From: Sarcina ventriculi
GTDB lineage: Bacteria > Bacillota > Clostridia > Clostridiales > Clostridiaceae
Direction: 5' to 3'
DNA length: 64,000 bases
Assembly (NCBI RefSeq): GCF_900456775.1
Contig: NZ_UAUL01000008.1
Span: 1 to 64,000, forward strand
Shown here: one piece after another, positions 9,777 to 19,623 of the stretch
How positions within the stretch are numbered: the stretch's first letter is position 1
How the letters are laid out: each line of letters begins with the position of its first letter
Position numbers and translations under genes: made by a program
The notes under the pieces: model-generated
What the model was told of the DNA's origin: nothing
Seen by the model: the letters and a program-made list of their open reading frames with translations, nothing else
The model's database searches: none

Positions 9777-10448
9777 TTATTTCACCTCAAACTTATAGCC
9801 ACTTCCTCTAACTGTTGCGATATAATTTGATTTATCTAATAGTTTTTCACGAAGTCTTTTAATATTAGTATCCACAGTTCTTATATCCCCATAATAATCA
9901 AATCCCCAAACATTGTCTAAAATTTTATCACGTGAAAGGGCAATTCCTTCATTAGAAGTTAAATATATAAGAAGATCATATTCTTTTGGAGATAAATAAA
10001 TTTCATTATTATTTATAGTTACTTCGTGAGATGATTTGTTTATTTTAAGTCCATTATATTCTGAAATATTCAAATCTTTAGGTGTATTAGCTCTCTTTAG
10101 TAATGCTTTAACCTTAGCTACAAGAACCTTAGCGCTAAAAGGTTTAGTTATGTAATCATCAGCACCTATTTCATAACCAAATAATTTATCCTCTTCTTGG
10201 CTTTTAGCAGTTAAAAGTATTACAGGTACGTTAGAAACTTTTCTTATAGCCTTGCAAACATTAAAACCATCTAATTTTGGCATCATAACATCCAAAACAA
10301 TTAAATTTACATTATTTTGAGAAAATATATTTAAGGCTTCTTCTCCATCTGATGCTTCAAGGACAGTAAAACCATCTTTTTTTAGATAATCTCTAAGTAG
10401 AAATCTAAGTCTTACTTCATCTTCAACAATTAATATAGTATCATTCAT
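9777..10448 (-). CDS. OmpR/PhoB-family response regulator
   Basis: 223 residues: receiver domain with acidic pair near E9-D10, phospho-acceptor D53 in LIVLDVMMPKLDG, and conserved K in DDYITKPF; C-terminal winged helix with LSPKEYDLLIYL and WGFDYYGDIRTVDTNIKRLR. AGAGGTG precedes the ATG. It is first in a two-gene minus-strand operon with the kinase. It binds DNA as an output, but no direct-repeat operator could be assigned. Confidence 0.95.
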   Translation of the reverse strand: MNDTILIVEDEVRLRFLLRDYLKKDGFTVLEASDGEEALNIFSQNNVNLIVLDVMMPKLDGFNVCKAIRKVSNVPVILLTAKSQEEDKLFGYEIGADDYITKPFSAKVLVAKVKALLKRANTPKDLNISEYNGLKINKSSHEVTINNNEIYLSPKEYDLLIYLTSNEGIALSRDKILDNVWGFDYYGDIRTVDTNIKRLREKLLDKSNYIATVRGSGYKFEVK

Positions 10449-10542
10449 AGTAGTACACCTCTAAAATCTTATTATTGCTTTTATTGCAACTATTATTATA
10501 CAATGAAAATTAGAATTTATATAATATTTTAGGAGTGTTTTA

Positions 10543-11787
10543 ATGAATAAATTAAAATTAGATAAAAATATCGCTCAATTACCAAATGGTATGACAGTGG
10601 TTACCATAAAAAAAGACACTATGTTAGTTGCTATAAATGTTGCTGTAAAAATTGGTTCTTTGTATGAAAAGGATGCAGAGAGGGGAATGTGTCACTTTAT
10701 AGAACACATGATGTTTAAAGGAACTAAAGAAAGAAGTAATGAGGTTTTAAATGAAGAGTTAGAGTCTTTAGGAGGAGAATATAATGCGTATACTGATTAT
10801 ACATCTACAGTATATTCAATAAATTGTATAAATGATGAGATAGAAAATGCTATGAAACTTTTAGGAGATATGCTGATTAATTCAACTTTTCCAGAGGATG
10901 AGATAGAAAAGGAAAAGGGTGTAGTGGTTGCTGAAATTAAGTCAAGTAAGGATGATGTAGAGGAGTTTAGCCTAAATAAAACTAATGAAATAGGCTTTTC
11001 TAAATCACCTTTAAGATATGATGTAGCTGGTCTTGAAAAAACAGTAGAAAAATTTACGAAAAATAGTATAATAGAGTTTTATAATAAGTATTATACTCCA
11101 GATAATTCTGTTGTGGTTGTTGTAAGTTCTTTAGAACATAACAAAATGTTAGATATAATTTCAGATAATTTTGGAATATGGGAAGGTAAATGTCATAAGA
11201 AGATAGAAATTGTAAAAGAAAAAAATAAGCCTATAACAAGTATAACCCATAAAAAGCATATAGAACAAAGTACGATAACTTATCTTTATTCATTAGTAGA
11301 TATAACAAAAGAAGATGAATTACCACTTAAAATATTAAGTCATAAATTAGGAGATAGTGATAATTCAGTGCTGTTTAGAGAGCTTCGTGAAAAAAGAGGA
11401 TTTGCATATGATGTGTACAGTTATTTAGATATAGGACATGATGTAAATATAATGAATATATTTGCAGCAGTATCTAAAGAAGATTTAAAGGAGAGTCAAG
11501 ATATAATAGATACATCAATATCAAATATAAAAAATGAAATTATAGATTTTGATAATAAATCTTTAGCAATAATCAAAAAGATTCATAGAACTGCTGTTAT
11601 ATCAACGCTTGAAGATTATAGCGACTTATGTAGCTATGCTTTAAATCAAATTTTAGAGGGGGAAGATTTAAAAGATTTAGAAAAAAGTATAGAAGAGTTG
11701 GATAAAATAACTAAAGATGATATATATAGAGTTTGCAGAAAGTATTTAAATAATCCAACAATTCACATATTAAAATCTGAAAGGTAA
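10543..11787 (+). CDS. M16 family zinc peptidase (processing-peptidase type)
   Basis: 414 residues. The inverted zinc motif HFIEHMMFKGT (HxxEH, about residues 51-61) is intact, with the distal glutamate expected in the region EIEKEKGVVVAEI. The C-terminal half carries the R/Y element (FRELREKRGFAYDVYS), so the protein looks active. Family members degrade or trim peptides in the cytoplasm; B. subtilis YmfH/YmfF and MlpA are relatives. AGGAG precedes the ATG. recX follows by 5 bases, so they are probably co-transcribed. It is divergent from the two-component system. Confidence 0.9.
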   Translation: MNKLKLDKNIAQLPNGMTVVTIKKDTMLVAINVAVKIGSLYEKDAERGMCHFIEHMMFKGTKERSNEVLNEELESLGGEYNAYTDYTSTVYSINCINDEIENAMKLLGDMLINSTFPEDEIEKEKGVVVAEIKSSKDDVEEFSLNKTNEIGFSKSPLRYDVAGLEKTVEKFTKNSIIEFYNKYYTPDNSVVVVVSSLEHNKMLDIISDNFGIWEGKCHKKIEIVKEKNKPITSITHKKHIEQSTITYLYSLVDITKEDELPLKILSHKLGDSDNSVLFRELREKRGFAYDVYSYLDIGHDVNIMNIFAAVSKEDLKESQDIIDTSISNIKNEIIDFDNKSLAIIKKIHRTAVISTLEDYSDLCSYALNQILEGEDLKDLEKSIEELDKITKDDIYRVCRKYLNNPTIHILKSER

Positions 11788-11792
11788 ATTTT

Positions 11793-12433
11793 ATGGGTAA
11801 GATTACAAAAATTGAAGTTCAAAATAAGAATAAAGAAAGAGTAAATATTTATATAGATTATAATTTTTCATTTGCCTGTGATATTGAGTTTATATATAAA
11901 TTAGGAATTAAGGTAAATGATTTTTTAGATAAAAGTGATATAGATGAAGTTTTAAAAGATGATGAGTTAAAAAAATGTAAAAATTCAGCTCTTAAAATAA
12001 TTGAGAAATCATATAAAAGTAAGAAGGAGATGAGAGAAAAGCTATTAGCAAAAGGATTTACAAATGATATAATAAATAGTGTTTTAAACTTTTTAGAAGA
12101 ATATAAATTTATAGACGATACGAAATATGCTACTTTATATATAAAAGATAAAATTAAAAATCAAGGAAGAAATAAAATTAAATATTCTTTAATTAAAAAG
12201 GGATTAAGTGAAGATATTATAGAGGAAAATTTAGAGTGTATTGATAAGGAATATGAAAAAGAACAAGCATTAAGTATTGCTATAAAAAGATATGAGATAT
12301 TAAAAAAAGAGAAGATGATAAATATAAATTATCTCAAAAACTTTTTAGATTCTTAGCTACAAAGGGGTATGATTTTGAGTGTTGTAGTGAAATTGTAAAA
12401 AAAGTTGTTAAAAGACAAGATATTTGGGAGTAG
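11793..12433 (+). pseudogene. recX: recX, broken by a -1 frameshift in an A7 run
   Basis: RecX modulates RecA. The N-terminal frame runs from ATG 11793 and reads through typical RecX repeats (KMREK-like helices, FIDDTKYATLYIKDK, GRNKIKYSLIKKGL), but stops at 12356 with a non-RecX tail ([10 protein letters not shown]). From the A7 run at 12302-12308 the other frame continues as [20 protein letters not shown] and ends at TAG 12431-12433, which is the normal RecX C-terminal helix pattern. Adding one A to the run joins both parts into about 213 residues, the usual RecX size. So this is a one-base indel: a real mutation, a sequencing error, or a slippage site. If translated as read, the product is 187 residues. 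Confidence 0.88.
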
Positions 12434-12437
12434 GTAT

Positions 12438-12926
12438 ATGGAAATAGTTATATTTATATTATCTGTTATTTTGTTTATATTTGTTTTAGCAGTAGAGTAT
12501 AAAAAAAGATTTAACATAACAAGAATAAGAGGTAGCATTATAGAAGCACTTAATTATTTTTGCATATTTTTATCATTAATAGTTTCTTACATTATAATGA
12601 GTAATCTTAAAGAGATTGGTCAATTTATAACTTTATCTTTAGTTAGTTTAACAAGTTTAGTTAATGATTATATTTATTTTCCTTTAATATTTGCGATGAT
12701 AATATTTTTCTTAATAGCATTTGCGGTTTATATTGTATTAAGGGTAATCTTAGCTTGTTTAGTTAGATTTGTAATAGGGCCAAGCTTAAATAAAATTCAT
12801 CATTCACAAGAGAGAAGAACAGAAAAGTCTAAGCAAAGATTAGGCATGCTTTTAAACATTCCTAGAGCTTTATTTTATGCGTGTTTATTTTTTGTTATAT
12901 TAAATGTTGTTGTGCATGTTGCATAA
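12438..12926 (+). CDS. Integral membrane protein, weakly CvpA-like
   Basis: 162 residues with about four hydrophobic segments (near 1-20, 35-55, 80-108 and 143-162) and a positively charged loop before the last (HHSQERRTEKSKQRLG). The frame opens upstream at 12405, but GGGAG at 12427-12431 places the start at ATG 12438, five bases after the restored recX stop; the ribosome site lies inside the end of recX. The arrangement recalls CvpA-family colicin V/biofilm proteins, but the match is from overall shape only and I cannot assign a role. Confidence 0.7.
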   Translation: MEIVIFILSVILFIFVLAVEYKKRFNITRIRGSIIEALNYFCIFLSLIVSYIIMSNLKEIGQFITLSLVSLTSLVNDYIYFPLIFAMIIFFLIAFAVYIVLRVILACLVRFVIGPSLNKIHHSQERRTEKSKQRLGMLLNIPRALFYACLFFVILNVVVHVA

Positions 12927-12956
12927 AAAATATGAATAAAATATATTAATTTTTAT

Positions 12957-12994
12957 AAAGGCTGTTTTTAAATTTTATATTTTAAACAGCCTTT
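12957..12994. terminator. Weak bidirectional terminator
   Basis: A perfect 11-bp stem (12957-12967 with 12984-12994) lies between convergent genes. The flanking T-rich tracts are imperfect on both strands. Confidence 0.65.
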
Positions 12995-12997
12995 TAA

Positions 12998-13354
12998 TTA
13001 TTGCTTTTTAATTTTAGTTGCAATGAGCTTTATTGCTCTTTCACAGTCGGTGTCTAAATTATCTAGAGCCCAAGCTAAGTTAAAGTATCTAAGAGCTTTT
13101 ATGTCATCTTTAAGCATAGAGTAGCAATAGGCTATATTAAAAAAGTATTTAGAATCTTTATGGAGTTCTAATGCTTTTTTAATCATATCGATAGCCTTTT
13201 GATAATTTTTAAGTTTTATGTAGCAAACACCAGAATTATAAAAAGCATGGTATTCACAATCTTTATTTTCAATAGCTTTTTTATAATAAGATAAAGCCTC
13301 TTTGTAATTTTCATTATTATAAAATTCATTTCCTTTTGAAAAGTAGTTCATCAT
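12998..13354 (-). CDS. TPR-repeat protein
   Basis: 118 residues that are almost entirely three tetratricopeptide repeats: NEFYNNENYKEALSYYKKAI, YNSGVCYIKLKNYQKAIDMI and FNIAYCYSMLKDDIKALRYF. A much longer frame opens at 13585, but its extra N-terminus runs through the valS T-box and has no ribosome site. GGAGG lies seven bases before ATG 13354, which I take as the start. A protein-protein scaffold; partners are not indicated by the neighbours. Confidence 0.8.
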   Translation of the reverse strand: MMNYFSKGNEFYNNENYKEALSYYKKAIENKDCEYHAFYNSGVCYIKLKNYQKAIDMIKKALELHKDSKYFFNIAYCYSMLKDDIKALRYFNLAWALDNLDTDCERAIKLIATKIKKQ

Positions 13355-13480
13355 ATAATCCTCCAAGTTAAGCATTATATTAAAATTATTATCACTTTTA
13401 CATATAATATTCATATAAATATTGTTGAAATTAACAAGTATTTTAATATAGTTTAAAAATGTAAATTGATTATAGCTATC

Positions 13481-13507
13481 TTGACAATGAAAATATAATA
13501 TTATAAT
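13481..13507 (+). promoter_or_regulatory. Likely promoter of the valS leader
   Basis: TTGACA at 13481-13486 is followed by overlapping TATAAT-like boxes; the TATAAT at 13502-13507 gives a 15-base spacer and TAATAT at 13504 gives 17. It lies about 30 bases before the T-box start. Confidence 0.65.
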
Positions 13508-13534
13508 ATAAACTGTAAACAATACAGAATAAAC

Positions 13535-13770
13535 TGTGATAAAGAGAAGTAGAAATAGGAAGAGTTTTAAGAGAGAAAAACCCATAGGCTGTAAGGTTTT
13601 TTATACTTGATATTTTGAAGTAGCTTTTGAGTTTCTTTAGTGAAAAATAAAAAAGTAGCTAAAGACGGCATTTATTAGAGTCGTTATTAGTTTAAGAGCC
13701 CTTAAATATTTTAAGGGAAAAAAGGTGGTACCGCGAATCTTCGTCCTTTTATGGAGGAGGTTTTTTTTAT
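13535..13770 (+). ncRNA. T-box leader of valS (specifier GUA, valine)
   Basis: Stem I is closed by the stretch beginning near 13541 (TAAAGAGAA) pairing with TTTCTTTA near 13632-13639. In its specifier loop GAAGTAGC the codon GTA lies at 13620-13622, a valine codon matching the downstream ValRS. The T-box sequence AGGTGGTACCGCG is at 13723-13735. It is followed by a terminator hairpin (13736-13746 with 13753-13762, one bulged G) and T8 at 13761-13768. Uncharged tRNA-Val should stabilise the antiterminator and raise valS expression. Confidence 0.93.
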
Positions 13771-13811
13771 TTTATTTGGAAATATGATAAATTTAAGGAG
13801 GAAATAACACA

Positions 13812-16454
13812 ATGGAAGATAAAAATATCTCTACAACTTATAACCCAAAAGAATTTGAAGAAAGATTATATAATGTTTGGCAAGAAAAAAAATACTTTAC
13901 TCCAAAAGTTGATAAGAGTAAAAAACCTTATACAATAATAATGCCACCACCAAATATAACTGGAAAACTTCACTTAGGGCATGCGCTTGACAATACTTTA
14001 CAAGATATGCTTATAAGATTTAAGAGAATGCAAGGATATTGTACTTTATGGCTTCCAGGGGAAGACCATGCATCTATTGCAACAGAAGTTAAAGTTGAAA
14101 ATGAACTTTTAAAACAAGGTCTTAATAAAAAGGAAATGGGAAGAGAAGCATTCTTAGAAAAAGTTTGGGAATGGACAGATGAGTATAGAGAAAAAATTAG
14201 AGAACAACTTAAAAAAGTTGGAGTTTCTGCTGATTTTACAAGAGAAGCTTTCACTATGGATGAAAATTTAAGCAAAGCTGTAAAGCATGTATTTGTTAAA
14301 CTTTATAATGAAGGGCTTATATATCAAGGAAACAGAATAACTAACTGGTGTCCTAAGTGTCAAACAGCTCTATCTGATGCTGAAATTGAATATGCAGAAA
14401 AAGAAGGAAGCTTCTGGCATATAAAATATCCAGTTGTAGGTTCTGATGAATTTTTAGAAATCGCAACAACTAGACCAGAAACTCTTTTAGGGGATGCTGC
14501 TGTTGCTGTAAATCCTAATGATGAAAGATATAAACACTTAGTTGGTAAAATGTTAAAATTACCTTTAACAGATAGAGAAATACCAGTTGTAGCTGATGAT
14601 TATGTTGATTTAGAATTTGGAACTGGTGCGGTTAAAATAACACCTGCTCATGACCCTAATGATTTCCAAGTAGGTTTAAGACATAACTTAAAACAAATAA
14701 GAATTATGGATGATGCTGGAGTTATAAATGAATTAGGTGGAAAATATCAAGGGTTGGATAGATATGAGGCAAGAAAGGCTATGGTTGCTGATTTAGAGGC
14801 TCAAGGTTTACTTGTTAAAATAAAACCTCATACACATAACGTTGGAACTCATGATAGATGCGGAACTGTTATAGAACCTATAATATCAAAACAATGGTAT
14901 GTCAAAATGGATTCTTTAGCAAAACCAGCCATAGAAGTTGTTAAAAATAAAAAAACTAAGTTTGTTCCTGAAAGATTTGAAAAGATATATTTTAACTGGA
15001 TGGAAAATATTCAAGATTGGTGTATATCAAGACAATTATGGTGGGGACATAGAATACCTGTTTACTACTGTCAAGATTGTGGTGAAATAATGGTATCAGA
15101 ACATGATGTAACTACATGTACAAAATGTGGTTCAAGCAAAATAGAACAAGAAACAGATGTTTTAGATACTTGGTTTAGTTCTGCACTATGGCCATTTTCA
15201 ACTCTTGGTTGGCCAGATAAAACAGAGGATTTAGAGTATTTTTATCCAACATCAACATTAGTTACTGGATATGATATTATATTCTTCTGGGTTGCAAGAA
15301 TGATTTTCTCAGGAATACACAACATGGGAGAAACTCCATTTGACACTGTGTTAATTCATGGTATTATAAGAGATTCTCAAGGAAGAAAAATGAGTAAATC
15401 TTTAGGAAATGGTGTAGATCCACTAGAAGTTATAGATGAATATGGTGCAGATGCTTTAAGATTTATGTTGGTTACTGGAAATGCACCAGGAAATGATATA
15501 AGATATATTCCTGAAAGAGTAGAAGCTGCTAGAAACTTTGCAAACAAGATTTGGAATGCTTCAAGATTTGTTATGATGAACTTAGATAGAGATATCATGA
15601 ACAAATATAAAGATTCTACAGATTATAGCTTAGCTGATAAATGGATTTTATCAAGAATGAATGGTTTGGTAAAAGAAGTTACTGAAAACATGGAAAAATA
15701 TGAACTTGGAATAGCGCTTCAAAAGGTTCATGATTTCCTTTGGACAGAATTCTGTGATTATTATATAGAACTTGTTAAACCAGTTTTATATGGAGAAGAT
15801 GAAAAATCTAAGGGAATAGTATTTAATGTTTTATATAAAGTTTTAAATACAGGACTTAAGCTTTTACACCCAGTAATGCCATTTATAACAGAGGAAATAT
15901 ATACTCACTTAAGCACAGAAACTGAATCAATAACTATAGCTTCTTGGCCAGAATATGATGAAAGTTTAGTAAATGAAAAATCTGAAAAAGATATGGAATT
16001 TATAATGGAAGCTATAAAGGCTTTAAGAAATCTAAGAGCTTCAATGAATGTTCCACCATCTAGAAAAGCTAAAATAATAGCTTATATTTCAGAAGAGGCT
16101 AAAGATGCGTTTATAAATGGTGCAGCATATTTAGAGAAGTTAGCTTCAGCATCTGAAGTAACATTTATAGATAATAAAGATAATTTAGCTGAAAATTTGG
16201 TTTCAGTAGTTGTTAAAGGTGGGGAATTATTCTTACCACTTTTAGACCTTGTAGATAGAGAAAAAGAATTAGATAGATTAAATAAAGAAAAAGATAAATT
16301 AGAAAAAGAAATAGATAGAGTAGAGAAAAAACTTTCAAATGAAAAGTTTGTAAGCAAGGCACCGGAAGCTGTTGTAAATGAAGAAAAAGCTAAAGGTGAA
16401 AAATATAAAGAAATGTTAAATGCTGTCCTAGAAAGAATAAGTGCTTTAAAATAA
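13812..16454 (+). CDS. valS: Valine-tRNA ligase
   Basis: 880 residues, normal for bacterial ValRS. Class I signatures: [15 protein letters not shown] (HIGH variant, ~45-60) and KMSKSLGNG (KMSKS, ~525). The editing domain carries [16 protein letters not shown] zinc-type Cys cluster (CQDCGEIM...CTKCGSSK) lies in the middle. The C-terminus is a coiled-coil arm (residues ~810-880). AAGGAGG precedes the ATG. Expression is governed by the valine T-box. folC follows beyond a terminator. Confidence 0.98.
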   Translation: MEDKNISTTYNPKEFEERLYNVWQEKKYFTPKVDKSKKPYTIIMPPPNITGKLHLGHALDNTLQDMLIRFKRMQGYCTLWLPGEDHASIATEVKVENELLKQGLNKKEMGREAFLEKVWEWTDEYREKIREQLKKVGVSADFTREAFTMDENLSKAVKHVFVKLYNEGLIYQGNRITNWCPKCQTALSDAEIEYAEKEGSFWHIKYPVVGSDEFLEIATTRPETLLGDAAVAVNPNDERYKHLVGKMLKLPLTDREIPVVADDYVDLEFGTGAVKITPAHDPNDFQVGLRHNLKQIRIMDDAGVINELGGKYQGLDRYEARKAMVADLEAQGLLVKIKPHTHNVGTHDRCGTVIEPIISKQWYVKMDSLAKPAIEVVKNKKTKFVPERFEKIYFNWMENIQDWCISRQLWWGHRIPVYYCQDCGEIMVSEHDVTTCTKCGSSKIEQETDVLDTWFSSALWPFSTLGWPDKTEDLEYFYPTSTLVTGYDIIFFWVARMIFSGIHNMGETPFDTVLIHGIIRDSQGRKMSKSLGNGVDPLEVIDEYGADALRFMLVTGNAPGNDIRYIPERVEAARNFANKIWNASRFVMMNLDRDIMNKYKDSTDYSLADKWILSRMNGLVKEVTENMEKYELGIALQKVHDFLWTEFCDYYIELVKPVLYGEDEKSKGIVFNVLYKVLNTGLKLLHPVMPFITEEIYTHLSTETESITIASWPEYDESLVNEKSEKDMEFIMEAIKALRNLRASMNVPPSRKAKIIAYISEEAKDAFINGAAYLEKLASASEVTFIDNKDNLAENLVSVVVKGGELFLPLLDLVDREKELDRLNKEKDKLEKEIDRVEKKLSNEKFVSKAPEAVVNEEKAKGEKYKEMLNAVLERISALK

Positions 16455-16477
16455 GTAGTTAAATATTAAAAAAATAC

Positions 16478-16512
16478 TTCCCTACATCTTTTAAAGATGT
16501 AGGGAAATTTTA
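16478..16512 (+). terminator. valS terminator
   Basis: A 12-bp stem (16478-16489 with 16495-16506) with a 5-base loop is followed by a short T tract. folC starts 14 bases later, so leaky read-through into folC is possible. Confidence 0.85.
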
Positions 16513-16525
16513 TAGGAGGAATTCT

Positions 16526-17830
16526 ATGAATTACAATGAGGCTATGGAATATATTGAAAATACAGCTAAGTTTGGAATGAATCTGGGTTTAGAGAGAATT
16601 TTAAAAATACTTGAGTATTTAGATAACCCTCAAGATAAAATAAAGTGTATTCATGTAGGTGGAACTAATGGAAAAGGATCAACTACTGCTATGATATCCT
16701 CGATTTTAATAGAAGAGGGTTATAAGGTAGGCATGTATACATCACCTTATTTAGAGGAGTTTGAAGAAAGAATTCAAGTAAATGGAGAAAATATAAAAAA
16801 GCAAGAATTAGCGTCTATAGTAACAGAGATTAAAAGTGCTATATCAAAAGTTGATGTTATAAAGTTTGGAGCTCCAACACAATTTGAAATAATAACAGCT
16901 TTAATGTTTTATTATTTTGCTAAAGAAGAAGTAGATTATGCAGTAGTTGAAGTTGGTCTTGGAGGAAGATTGGATGCAACAAATGTTATAAATCCAGTTT
17001 TAGTTGTTTTAACTTCTATAAGCTTAGATCATATGAACATACTTGGAAATACATTAAAAGAAATTGCAAGTGAAAAGGTAGAAATTATAAAAAAGGATTG
17101 TACAGTTATATCATACCCTCAACAAGAAGAAACCTTAAATGTTATAAGGTCTAAGTGTGAGGAATTAAATAATAAATTAATAGTAGTTAAAAAAGAAGAT
17201 ATAAGACAAGTTGTTATAGATAAAAATAATTTTACTCAAAAAATAACAGCGGATATTTTAGATGAAACTTATAGTGTAGAATTATCTCTTATAGGAGAGC
17301 ATCAGATATTAAATTGTATAGTTTGTTTAAATGCTATAAAACAGTTAAAAAACAAAGGGGTAATTATTAAAGATTCTTCAATAAATAGAGGATTATCAAA
17401 TGTTAAATGGATTGGAAGAATGGAAGTATTAAAAAAGAATCCATTAGTTGTTATAGATGGTGCACACAATATAGATGGCATAGAAAAATTAAGAATTAGT
17501 GTAGATAAGTATTTAAATTATAATAGACTTATTTTAATAGTTGGAATCTTAGGTGATAAAGAAGTTAGTAAGATGTTAAATGTTATAACAGATAAGGCAA
17601 GCTATGTAATAGTTACAGAACCGCATAATTATAGAGCAGAATCGTCTAGTGTTTTATATGAAAAGGTTAAGGAAAAGGGGATTGAGTGTTTTGATATAGA
17701 AGATTATGAAGAGGCTTATAAAAAAGCATTATCTTTAGGGAATGATGATGATTTAATATTAGTTTGTGGTTCTTTATATATGATTGGAGATATGAGAAAA
17801 GTTATAAGAAAGTACAAATCTTGTACTTAG
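16526..17830 (+). CDS. folC: Folylpolyglutamate synthase / dihydrofolate synthase
   Basis: Mur-ligase-like enzyme adding glutamate to folates. 434 residues; P-loop HVGGTNGKGSTTAMIS (~50), the dihydrofolate-site region MYTSPYLEEFEERIQVNG, the metal/ATP element EVGLGGRLDATNVI, and the Mur-type SLDHMNILG. The C-terminal domain shows VVIDGAHNIDG. AGGAGG precedes the ATG by a normal distance. It follows valS directly, the arrangement also known from Bacillus, and is probably read in part from the valS promoter. Confidence 0.96.
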   Translation: MNYNEAMEYIENTAKFGMNLGLERILKILEYLDNPQDKIKCIHVGGTNGKGSTTAMISSILIEEGYKVGMYTSPYLEEFEERIQVNGENIKKQELASIVTEIKSAISKVDVIKFGAPTQFEIITALMFYYFAKEEVDYAVVEVGLGGRLDATNVINPVLVVLTSISLDHMNILGNTLKEIASEKVEIIKKDCTVISYPQQEETLNVIRSKCEELNNKLIVVKKEDIRQVVIDKNNFTQKITADILDETYSVELSLIGEHQILNCIVCLNAIKQLKNKGVIIKDSSINRGLSNVKWIGRMEVLKKNPLVVIDGAHNIDGIEKLRISVDKYLNYNRLILIVGILGDKEVSKMLNVITDKASYVIVTEPHNYRAESSSVLYEKVKEKGIECFDIEDYEEAYKKALSLGNDDDLILVCGSLYMIGDMRKVIRKYKSCT

Positions 17831-17836
17831 AAAAAG

Positions 17837-17872
17837 AAAAGATAAGAAGATGAAGCTTCTTATCTTTTTTTA
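17837..17872. terminator. Bidirectional terminator between folC and the LCP gene
   Basis: A 13-bp stem (17837-17849 with 17856-17868) has T-runs on both strands. It overlaps the end of the convergent LCP gene. Confidence 0.9.
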
Positions 17873-18891
17873 TTACCATATTTTAAATCATATTCTTTTA
17901 TTATAGATTGCATATTATTAGTGCTTGGTGTATAAAGTTTATCATTAAATATAAAATCTTTTAAGGCTTTAGATGTTTCTTTTTTATCAAAAAGTAAAAC
18001 CCAACCCTTAGATGGATATAATCTTTCTTTAGAAATAGAATTTATAGGAATTTGAAGTTGCTCTATCGAAGAATTTTTAGAATAAATGGTTAACGTAGTT
18101 AAAAAATAATTTATTGCACTAGTTATGTTTATATTAGTTTTTATATAGGGAAATAAATCTTTTACAAGTTGTACTGTTTTAAAAGGAGATAAAGTTTTTA
18201 TTTTAGCTAAAATTAAATTAATTAGATTTCTTTGCCTTGTAGTTCGTTCATATTCGCCATCTCCGACTTTTCTGATTCTTGCATAAGATAAAGCTTGATA
18301 GCCATTTAGAGTATATTCTCCAGAAGATAAGATTAAATCTGATGTATTTCCGCCACTATCTAAAATAAACTTATTAAGTTCTGAAACTTCATAATCGTTA
18401 ATATTTGCTGTTATCCCGCCTATAGTGTCAATGATTTTCCTAAAACTGTTAAAATCAACAATAATATAATTATTGATTTTTATTCCAAAGTTATTCTCTA
18501 TGGTTTCAATGGTTTTTAAAGGGCCACCATATGCAAAGGAATGATTTAGTTTTTCTTCTCCATGATTATCAATATTAACCAACATATCTCTTAGGAGTGA
18601 TGTGATTTTTAGTTTTTTGTTAACATTATCTATAGTAAGAATCATTATAGAATCAGCTCTAGATGTAGTATCATAAAATCTAGCATCACTGCTTAGTAAA
18701 AGAATATTTGAAATTCCTGAAACTTCTGTAAAGGGGATTGAATCTTTATTATTTTGAACATCATAGGTATCTGAAACTACGTCATATTTAGATAAATTAT
18801 TTAAATTAAAAAAAAATAAAAAAGATATAAGTAGAAATGTAAAAAAAATTAATATAGAAGAAGCTTTTGTTTTTATATTGAATTTTTTCAT
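17860..18891 (-). CDS. LytR-CpsA-Psr (LCP) family cell-wall glycopolymer transferase
   Basis: 343 residues: short cytoplasmic N-terminus, one membrane anchor (~13-29), then an extracellular LCP domain. Recognisable blocks are NILLLSSDARFYDTTSRADS, ITSLLRDMLVNI, KLNHSFAYGGPLKTIETIENN, VDFNSFRKIIDTIGGI, LNGYQALSYARIRKVGDGEYERTTRQ. The conserved Asp and Arg residues that hold polyprenyl pyrophosphate in this family are present. LCP enzymes attach wall polymers from a lipid carrier to peptidoglycan. AAGGAG precedes the ATG. No polymer-synthesis genes are adjacent, so the cargo is unknown. Confidence 0.92.
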   Translation of the reverse strand: MKKFNIKTKASSILIFFTFLLISFLFFFNLNNLSKYDVVSDTYDVQNNKDSIPFTEVSGISNILLLSSDARFYDTTSRADSIMILTIDNVNKKLKITSLLRDMLVNIDNHGEEKLNHSFAYGGPLKTIETIENNFGIKINNYIIVDFNSFRKIIDTIGGITANINDYEVSELNKFILDSGGNTSDLILSSGEYTLNGYQALSYARIRKVGDGEYERTTRQRNLINLILAKIKTLSPFKTVQLVKDLFPYIKTNINITSAINYFLTTLTIYSKNSSIEQLQIPINSISKERLYPSKGWVLLFDKKETSKALKDFIFNDKLYTPSTNNMQSIIKEYDLKYGNKKR

Positions 18892-18949
18892 ATGTAAAAC
18901 TCCTTAGACAATAATTAATAAAATTATATATTAATATTGTTTTTAAAGA

Positions 18950-18991
18950 GTAAAAAAAATATACATAAACCTCCTAAAATAAAAAGGAGGT
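18950..18991 (-). terminator. Probable terminator of the DUF4364 gene
   Basis: On the minus strand a short stem (18986-18991 with 18969-18974, extended by partly pairing flanks) is followed by a T-rich stretch near 18952-18959. Confidence 0.55.
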
Positions 18992-18997
18992 ATGTAT

Positions 18998-19525
18998 TTA
19001 AGAATTTATTAAAGCTGTTATTATTTTATTATATATTTCAGAAGAATTCTCTTTCCATTTGTTACATAAAAATTTAGCTTCTTCTTTAGATGGAACGCTT
19101 ATTGTGAAATCTATGATTAAAAAATCATTTTCTTTTGCTTTTAGATTTACCAAAAATGAATTGTTATTATCTATAGTGTAATCAGAGAAAATGCTAAATT
19201 CTTTTTTTATGCTTTCTCTTTTATTATTTACGCAGTTATCTATATATTTTAATTTATTTGCTGAAATTCTATCTTTAAATAGGGATAAAACTCTATCGCC
19301 TTTTTTAGTAAGTAGAATAACTTCCTTAGAATCTTTATTTTCGTATCTAAGGAAATCAGAATTTATAAGTTCTGAAATATATTGTTGTAACATAAAATAA
19401 TTTATGAAACTATTTTCTAATACAATATCAGTTAATTGAGTATTAGAAATAGGATATTTTATAGATTTTATTATGTGTAAAAGTAGCAGTTTGTTCTCCG
19501 CTAACTCTAAAGTATTATCATTCAT
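18998..19525 (-). CDS. DUF4364 family protein
   Basis: 175 residues. The N-terminal ~80 look like a winged helix (NKLLLLHIIKSIKYPISNTQ, then YISELINSDFLRYE and ILLTKKGDRVLSLF), and the C-terminal part is a mixed alpha/beta domain. This matches the DUF4364 family of clostridia as I remember it, whose function is not established. A DNA-binding role is plausible from the fold. GGAGG lies upstream of the ATG with a slightly long spacer. It is divergent from the deacetylase gene, sharing an 98-base promoter region. Confidence 0.8.
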   Translation of the reverse strand: MNDNTLELAENKLLLLHIIKSIKYPISNTQLTDIVLENSFINYFMLQQYISELINSDFLRYENKDSKEVILLTKKGDRVLSLFKDRISANKLKYIDNCVNNKRESIKKEFSIFSDYTIDNNNSFLVNLKAKENDFLIIDFTISVPSKEEAKFLCNKWKENSSEIYNKIITALINS

Positions 19526-19623
19526 TTTTACTCAGCCTCCATAGATACTTTTGAATAATACTCATATTATAGCATATAACTTTTACTATAATAAAGATAT
19601 TTGTATTTTAGATGGGAGTAAAT

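Noticed and set aside
12405-12437. Upstream start for the CvpA-like protein
   Set aside because: It would overlap recX and lacks a ribosome site; GGGAG fits ATG 12438.
13355-13585. N-terminal extension of the TPR protein giving a membrane-anchored 195-residue form
   Set aside because: It would run antisense through the valS promoter and T-box start, has no ribosome site, and GGAGG fits ATG 13354.
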